Below are positions 32,538-37,452 of a DNA stretch of 37,452 bases, in pieces (the first letter of the stretch is position 1; each line of letters starts with the position of its first letter). Under the pieces are notes generated by a model. It was given only the letters and a program-made list of their open reading frames with translations, ran no database searches and was not told the origin of the DNA. Source of the stretch: Cloacimonetes bacterium UBA5835. GTDB lineage: Bacteria; Cloacimonadota; Cloacimonadia; Cloacimonadales; Cloacimonadaceae. Where the stretch lies: the NCBI GenBank assembly GCA_002432865.1, contig DJGX01000050.1, positions 318 through 37,769 of the forward strand. Reading direction: 5' to 3'. Both the position numbers and the translations under genes were made by a program.

Positions 32538-33719
32538 ATGATGTATCTTGAACCTTTACAGATGCCGGAAACGGTAGATTACGATAAAGAAACTTATTCT
32601 CGAACTTTCGGCAAGTTTGAAATCGGTCCTTTGGAACCAGGTTTTGGAACCACTCTGGGGAACACTTTACGCCGAATTTTGCTTTCTTCCATTCAGGGAG
32701 CGGCAGTTCGTTTTGTAAGGATAGAGGGTTTGCACCATGAATTCTGTCCCATTCCAGGAACGAATTCTGATTATATAGATTTAATCCTCCGTATTAAGCA
32801 GCTCGTTATCCAATCCAGTTCCATAGAAGAAGTTCCAATTGTTCTGGAACACAAAGGGAAGGGTGTGATAACTGCTTCAATGATTCAGGAAACCCCTTCT
32901 GTTAAAATTATTAATAAAGACCTATACCTGTTGGAAGTGATGGAGGATGTAGATTTTCGTTTGGAAATGATTGTAGGTATAGGACGTGGTTATGTTTCAG
33001 CAGATAGACAAAATACCGAAGGTAAAGCAGAGGGCTTTATCCCGATTGATTCTATCTATTCTCCTGTTCTGAAAGTTAATTTCAGCGTGTCTCATCAGCG
33101 GGTTAAAGAGAGAATGAATTTCGATCGTTTGATTATGGAAATTTTTTCCAATGGTGCTATTGAGCCCTCGATTGCTCTGTTTCTTGCAGCTAAAATACTG
33201 AAAGATATGGCAGCTAAGATATCTTTGTTTGAAACTGAACCTCAGTACATTCGCGATGTAGAATTAGATCCAGACTTGGAAGAGAAAGAACGCATCTTGC
33301 AAACCAGTGTTCGCGAAATTGAACTTAGCGTTCGTGCAGCTAACTGTTTAGCCCAAGCTAATATTGAAACCATTGGTGATTTAGTTTCAAAATCGGAAGC
33401 AGAAATGCTCAAATTCCGTAATTTTGGCAAAAAATCCCTGGAAGAAATCGTACAAAAATTAAAAAAATACGAACTGCACCTCGGGATGGATGTGGAAGGT
33501 ATCTATCGTCAAATTAGAGAAGCCCGTAGCCGCGGAGTTCTGCCTCCAGAAGAAAAAGAAATTCCTATTCCAGAAGCCAAACCTAAAGCTAAACCTAAAA
33601 CCAAAACAGCTGCCGAAAAAGTTAACACTGTTGAAAAGAAGACTTCAGAAACAGCTACTGCTACACCACCACATAAACCAGTGCCAAGCCCAAAAAAGAA
33701 GGTGAAAAATGAGACATAG
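32538..33719 (+). CDS. rpoA: RNA polymerase alpha subunit with long C-terminal tail
   Basis: A 393-residue subunit against the usual roughly 310-330. The N-terminal dimerisation domain (about 1-235) has F-x-I-G-P-L-E-P-G-F-G-T-T-L-G-N-T-L-R-R. The alpha-CTD (about 250-325) keeps the DNA-contacting Arg at 266 (L-S-V-R-A-A-N-C-L; 265 if the second ATG at 32541 is used) and F-G-K-K-S-L-E-E-I. After residue 335 comes a tail of about 58 residues rich in Lys, Pro, Glu and Thr with no recognised domain, probably disordered. The end overlaps rplQ by 11 bp. Confidence 0.96.
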   Translation: MMYLEPLQMPETVDYDKETYSRTFGKFEIGPLEPGFGTTLGNTLRRILLSSIQGAAVRFVRIEGLHHEFCPIPGTNSDYIDLILRIKQLVIQSSSIEEVPIVLEHKGKGVITASMIQETPSVKIINKDLYLLEVMEDVDFRLEMIVGIGRGYVSADRQNTEGKAEGFIPIDSIYSPVLKVNFSVSHQRVKERMNFDRLIMEIFSNGAIEPSIALFLAAKILKDMAAKISLFETEPQYIRDVELDPDLEEKERILQTSVREIELSVRAANCLAQANIETIGDLVSKSEAEMLKFRNFGKKSLEEIVQKLKKYELHLGMDVEGIYRQIREARSRGVLPPEEKEIPIPEAKPKAKPKTKTAAEKVNTVEKKTSETATATPPHKPVPSPKKKVKNET

Positions 33720-34116
33720 AGTTGAAGGAAGAAAATTTGGACGGGAAATGGATGCCAGACGTCTGATGATGAGAAATCTTGTTAAATCAATGATAGAACA
33801 CGGTCAACTGAAAACTACCCTCCCCAAAGCAAAAGAAATGAGAGGATATGTTGAACGCATCATTACCTACGGTAAAAACGATACCGTCCATTCAAGAAGA
33901 TTAGCATATAGTGTCCTGGGCGATAGAACCTTAGTGAAAAAAGTGTTTGATGAAATCGCTCCAGCTTTTGAAGGTCGCAACGGTGGATATACAAGAGTGT
34001 TAAAAGCCGGTTTCCGAAAAGGAGATAACGCCCCGATGGCTATTATCCAGTTCGTTGAAGAATCCACTATCAAACCTAAAAAGAACGCTATCAAAGCCAA
34101 AGACCTGAATAAATAA
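33709..34116 (+). CDS. rplQ: 50S ribosomal protein L17
   Basis: A 135-residue protein beginning M-R-H-R-V-E-G-R-K-F-G-R, with R-R-L-M-M-R-N-L-V-K-S-M-I-E-H and G-G-Y-T-R-V-L-K. It is the last gene of the alpha section. The start is inside the rpoA end (11-bp overlap) with AAGGTG upstream. The C-terminal Lys-rich extension is modest. Confidence 0.96.
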   Translation: MRHRVEGRKFGREMDARRLMMRNLVKSMIEHGQLKTTLPKAKEMRGYVERIITYGKNDTVHSRRLAYSVLGDRTLVKKVFDEIAPAFEGRNGGYTRVLKAGFRKGDNAPMAIIQFVEESTIKPKKNAIKAKDLNK

Positions 34117-34207
34117 TTGTTCTGGCATAAATATCTGGATTTCACCGATTAATAATTATATTAATTGGCTATATTAGTAATAGCGAAGAAATCCTTATTG
34201 TTTAAAC

Positions 34208-34276
34208 GGTTGCCGAATTCTGATTCCCAAAATTGCTAATAGCTTTTCAAGAATCGGATTTCGGCAACCTTTCTTT
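34208..34276 (+). terminator. terminator of the S10-spc-alpha operon
   Basis: GGTTGCCGAA (34208-34217) pairs with TTCGGCAACC (34260-34269). After a short internal mismatch the stem continues with CTGATTC / GAATCGG. TTTCTTT follows at once. It lies about 92 bp after the rplQ stop. Confidence 0.8.
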
Positions 34277-34294
34277 GTAAATGCTTCAATACAT

Positions 34295-34338
34295 CCCGTC
34301 CTCATCCCGTCCTTATCCCGTCCTCATCCCGTCTTCAA
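34295..34338. repeat. 11-bp tandem repeat, four copies
   Basis: CCCGTCCTCAT (34295), CCCGTCCTTAT (34306), CCCGTCCTCAT (34317) and a variant CCCGTCTTCAA (34328). CCTCATCC within the array can pair with GGATGAGG about 30 bp further on. The unit matches the minus-strand reading of part of the hairpin at 343-399. Confidence 0.85.
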
Positions 34339-34621
34339 CCAATGGTTTTGGATGAGCGGATGAGGAATTAACCTCAAGTAGTTGATATGTTGTGTTCTAG
34401 TATATGCTATGTGCTTTCTTCCGGATTTTACAGTTAAAATACCAGAGGGTTGATGTCCTCATCAGCCATAAATATAGAAAGCTTACGATAAACAGGAGTA
34501 CATTAGTAGAGGGCAGAGAGCTTTGGGCAAGAGAAAAAGTGAGCCTGGAATGTAGAGGATATCGAAAATAATCCCAGCAGGACGATAGATTTGAGCGACG
34601 GTTTTTACCCCGATGAAGAAA

Positions 34622-34647
34622 ATGCGAGACAAACAATTGCCTCGCAT
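34622..34647 (-). terminator. candidate terminator downstream of leuS
   Basis: ATGCGAG / CTCGCAT arms (34622-34628 and 34641-34647) with a 12-nt loop, followed on the minus strand by TTTTCTT. It is about 130 bp beyond the leuS stop, after the 22-bp repeats. Confidence 0.5.
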
Positions 34648-34682
34648 ATATTTAAAAGACATTTTGAAATTACCGCCAAAAT

Positions 34683-34748
34683 AACTTTGAACTAAGAACT
34701 CCTGAACTTTGAACTAAGAACTCCTGAACTTTGAACTAAGAACTCCTG
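34683..34748. repeat. 22-bp tandem repeat, three identical copies
   Basis: The unit AACTTTGAACTAAGAACTCC plus TG starts at 34683, 34705 and 34727. All three copies are identical, which suggests recent expansion. It lies in the 3' untranslated region of leuS. Confidence 0.9.
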
Positions 34749-34779
34749 CACCGATAATCAATGCTCAGTTCTTTTTATT

Positions 34780-37263
34780 TTATTTCCCGGCTGCGATAGA
34801 AATCATTTTTCCCGGAACAACAATCACTTTCTTTATATTAAGTCCATCCAGATAACGCTTAACATTTTCATTTTCCAATGCTTTAGCTTGCAATTCGTCT
34901 TGGTTGATATCTGCTAAAGCTTCCAGTTTTCCTCTAATTTTTCCGTTAACTTGAATAACATAGGTAACAATGTTCCGAGTTAAATATTGTTCTTCATATT
35001 CTGGTAAGCCACAATCATTCAGCATATTTTCATTTCCCAATTTTTGCCAAAGCTCTTCTGCAATATGAGGCGCAAAAGGATAGAGCATTTTAGGCAAAGT
35101 TATACAGGCAAACGCATAAATCTGCTGTTCGGCGGCATTCAATTTTCCAGGATCCTTAATTTTAACGATAGCATTCAAAAATTCCATACAAGTGGCAATG
35201 GCCGTGTTGAATTGCAAACGCTGTAAACAATCCTCTCGCCATCTATAAATGGCATAATGGGTCTCATAACGAAGCTCTTTTATTTCTTCAGAGATATTAT
35301 CAGAGCATTCAGTTGACTGCAACCCACATTTAATCACTTCCAGATTACTATCTATCAAACGCCAAACCCTGTTCAAAAATCGGAAAGCACCCATAATACC
35401 ATCATCACTCCATTCCACATCTTTTTCTGGAGGCGAGGCAAAAAGCAAAAAAGTGCGTAAAGTATCTGCTCCAAAGCGATCTATAATATATTTTGGATCA
35501 ACTACATTGCCTTTGGACTTGCTCATCTTGGCTCCGTCCTTAGTTACCATTCCTTGAGTCAATAAACGCGCAAAGGGTTCATCACAATTCACCCAACCCA
35601 AATCTCTCATAACCTTATGGAAAAAGCGAGCATAAAGCAAATGCATACAGGCATGTTCAATTCCGCCAATATATTGATCAACCGGCAACCAGTAATTAGC
35701 CGACTCCCTAGAAAAAGGTTGTTTATCATTTTTAGGATCTGTATAACGAGCATAATACCAACTGCTATCTACAAAAGTATCCATTGTGTCTGTTTCTCTT
35801 TTTGCGGGAGCTCCACATTTTGGGCAGGGAACATTTATCCATTCTGGAACACTCAAAAGCGGATTTCTGGTAGTTCTGCCTACCTGAACATTATCTGGTA
35901 ATTTAACAGGCAAATCCTCATCCGGAACTAAAACTATCCCACAATGAGGACAATGAATAACCGGAATAGGATTTCCCCAATAGCGCTGACGCGAAATACA
36001 CCAATCCCTTAAACGATAACTGACGGTTTTTTCGCCCCAGCCATTTTCCACAGCCCAATTAGTGATTGCAGAAATTGCCTCCTCGCTATCCATCCCGTTG
36101 AACTTATCAGAATTTACCATAATTCCCGACTCTATATATGCTTCCTGCATTTCTTCCAATTTTAAGGACATATCTGGTTTTTGAATCACGATTTTAATCG
36201 GAATATCGTATTTTTTAGCAAATTCATAATCGCGTTGATCATGTGCCGGGACAGCCATAACTGCTCCTGTTCCATAATCCATTAGAACATAATTAGTTAT
36301 CCAAATTTGAACTTTATTACCATTAAAAGGATTTATAGCATAGCGCCCGCTGAAAATACCTTCTTTGATTGTTTCTGCGGAACTGCGCAAAACTTTGTCT
36401 TCATTGATCACTTTGTGGCAAAAATCCTGCAATTCTTTATTATCCGGTTCTTCTTTTAACCATTTTTGCACTAAAGGATGCTCCGGAGGCAAAGCCATAA
36501 AGGTTACTCCGTAAATAGTATCAGGACGGGTTGTAAAAATCGGTATATTTTCGTTTGTCCCCTCTACAATAAAATCAACTTTGGCACCTTCGGAACGACC
36601 TATCCAATTTTTCTGCATTGTAATCACTCGCTCAGGCCAATCAATCACTTGGGAAAAATCCAGTAATTCTTCGGCATATTCAGTAATTTTAAAATACCAC
36701 TGTTCCAAGTCCTTTTGTTCTACAATGTTTCCACAACGCCAACAGTGACCATCCTCGACTTGTTCGTTGGCAAGGACTGTCTGACATTTTTCACACCAGT
36801 TCTGAAATCCTTTTTTTCTGTAAACTAAGCCCTTCTCATATAACTTCTTGAAAAGATATTGACCCCAACGATAATATTCTGGACGACAAGTGCTGATTTC
36901 TCTGCTCCAGTCGAAACCAAAACCCATACTGTCAAATTGAATGCGCATTGCTGCAATGTTCTCTTCCGTTGTAAGACGCGGATGGGAATTGTGTTCAATC
37001 GCATAATTTTCCGCAGGCATACCAAAAGCATCATAACCTATGGGCTGCATTACATTGAAACCTTCCATCATTTTCAATCGCGAAATCACATCTCCAATAA
37101 AATAATTGGAAGCATGCCCTACATGCAGAACTCCCGATGCATAAGGAAACATAGAAAGAACATAATATTTAGGTTTGGAACTTGTATTGGGAGCATTAAA
37201 TATTCCTTTTTCTCGCCAAACATTCTGCCATTTCTTTTCAATTTCGTTAAACCTGTATTCCAT
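34780..37263 (-). CDS. leuS: leucyl-tRNA synthetase
   Basis: An 827-residue class Ia synthetase charging tRNA-Leu. The HIGH-type motif H-V-G-H is at 47-50 and K-M-S-K-S at 579-583. The first zinc cluster (C-E-K-C ... C-W-R-C, about 158-177) and a second (C-P-H-C ... C-P-K-C) are intact. The CP1 editing domain has T-T-R-P-D-T-I-Y-G. The C-terminal anticodon-binding and Leu-specific domains are present, so the gene looks complete. A GCAGGA-like site lies about 9 nt before the ATG. Confidence 0.97.
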   Translation of the reverse strand: MEYRFNEIEKKWQNVWREKGIFNAPNTSSKPKYYVLSMFPYASGVLHVGHASNYFIGDVISRLKMMEGFNVMQPIGYDAFGMPAENYAIEHNSHPRLTTEENIAAMRIQFDSMGFGFDWSREISTCRPEYYRWGQYLFKKLYEKGLVYRKKGFQNWCEKCQTVLANEQVEDGHCWRCGNIVEQKDLEQWYFKITEYAEELLDFSQVIDWPERVITMQKNWIGRSEGAKVDFIVEGTNENIPIFTTRPDTIYGVTFMALPPEHPLVQKWLKEEPDNKELQDFCHKVINEDKVLRSSAETIKEGIFSGRYAINPFNGNKVQIWITNYVLMDYGTGAVMAVPAHDQRDYEFAKKYDIPIKIVIQKPDMSLKLEEMQEAYIESGIMVNSDKFNGMDSEEAISAITNWAVENGWGEKTVSYRLRDWCISRQRYWGNPIPVIHCPHCGIVLVPDEDLPVKLPDNVQVGRTTRNPLLSVPEWINVPCPKCGAPAKRETDTMDTFVDSSWYYARYTDPKNDKQPFSRESANYWLPVDQYIGGIEHACMHLLYARFFHKVMRDLGWVNCDEPFARLLTQGMVTKDGAKMSKSKGNVVDPKYIIDRFGADTLRTFLLFASPPEKDVEWSDDGIMGAFRFLNRVWRLIDSNLEVIKCGLQSTECSDNISEEIKELRYETHYAIYRWREDCLQRLQFNTAIATCMEFLNAIVKIKDPGKLNAAEQQIYAFACITLPKMLYPFAPHIAEELWQKLGNENMLNDCGLPEYEEQYLTRNIVTYVIQVNGKIRGKLEALADINQDELQAKALENENVKRYLDGLNIKKVIVVPGKMISIAAGK

Positions 37264-37327
37264 TTTGTATTTTCCTGCCTATCATTTTATCTTTTAACAC
37301 TTTGCAAAATCTGTTAGAGCTCATAAT

Positions 37328-37333
37328 TGTCAA
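37328..37333 (-). promoter_or_regulatory. candidate -35 box upstream of leuS
   Basis: Minus-strand TTGACA lies about 65-70 bp upstream of the leuS start. The -10 region at 16-17 bp spacing (GATTTT/ATTTTG) is poor, so this is tentative. Confidence 0.3.
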
Positions 37334-37431
37334 GCAAAAGCTGCAATTTAGATTTTTACTCGCTTTTTTCCCCTTGTATAAACCCTGGATGGTGATAAAT
37401 TAGGATGGCTAAGGGATGAGAAGAAAGGTGC

Positions 37432-37437
37432 TTGACA
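37432..37437 (+). promoter_or_regulatory. candidate -35 box for a gene beyond the window
   Basis: Plus-strand TTGACA lies 15 bp from the window end. The -10 would fall past the edge, so it cannot be confirmed. Confidence 0.25.
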
Positions 37438-37452
37438 ATCTGGATGATAATA

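Larger units (their letters stand above)
34117..34779. other. 663-bp intergenic region between convergent operons
   Basis: Between rplQ (plus) and leuS (minus). It holds a terminator for each strand and two tandem-repeat arrays. I find no convincing gene: a 79-codon minus-strand frame (34397-34636) starts at a TTG inside a hairpin and has no ribosome-binding site. Confidence 0.6.

Noticed and set aside
34397..34636. 79-codon minus-strand frame in the rplQ-leuS gap
   Set aside because: Starts at TTG inside the leuS terminator hairpin, has no ribosome-binding site and an unremarkable composition.
36859..37317. 152-codon plus-strand frame antisense to leuS
   Set aside because: Fully explained as the reverse strand of the conserved leuS N-terminal region.
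1..37452. Mobile element, toxin-antitoxin or defence system
   Set aside because: No transposase, integrase, restriction, Abi or toxin-like motifs were found; nearly all coding space is housekeeping or envelope genes.

Overview
This is a bacterial chromosome segment, AT-rich and gene-dense, with no tRNA, rRNA, CRISPR array, phage or insertion sequence that I can see. Gene content and style point to a Gram-negative (diderm) anaerobe of the Cloacimonadota (Candidatus Cloacimonas-like). The reasons are outer-membrane-type beta-barrel and lipoprotein genes, small palindromic intergenic repeats, a DUF4139 protein, and an S10-spc-alpha block with no adk. The phylum assignment is inference from gene style, not a database match.

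Layout: (1) 1-458, repeat-rich non-coding DNA with three 101-bp tandem units and a 26-bp imperfect hairpin. (2) 459-2252, minus strand: an Hsp20 chaperone downstream of an exported DUF4139 protein. (3) 2253-3745: hairpin-forming 34-bp repeats around a small lipoprotein gene, then a two-helix membrane protein. (4) 3761-6474, plus strand: the tldD-pmbA (tldE) protease pair, overlapping by ATGA, then a 57-aa zinc-ribbon gene with a terminator. (5) 7099-11853, minus strand: a tightly packed envelope operon (lipoprotein, beta-barrel protein, vWA-like membrane protein). (6) 12375-18780, minus strand: rpmF-plsX-fabH-fabD-fabG-acpP-fabF-rnc, a classical fatty-acid-initiation and elongation cluster headed by ribosomal protein L32. 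(7) 19225-34116, plus strand: one uninterrupted S10-spc-alpha superoperon of 30 recognised genes from rpsJ to rplQ, including secY, map, infA and rpoA, headed by an unrecognised 149-aa basic protein translationally coupled to rpsJ. (8) 34117-34779: a strong terminator and short tandem repeats. (9) 34780-37263, minus strand: leuS.

The fab and ribosomal operons diverge from a 444-bp region holding the promoters of both, so lipid synthesis and ribosome production share one control region. L32, S14 and L36 are all the cysteine-bearing (zinc) forms.

Most of the window is ordinary housekeeping. The parts that deserve attention are the unknown leading gene of the S10 operon and its structured leader, the roughly 58-residue Lys/Pro-rich tail on RpoA, the compensatory base changes in the intergenic hairpin repeats, the strong stem-loop between acpP and fabF, and the uncharacterised envelope trio.
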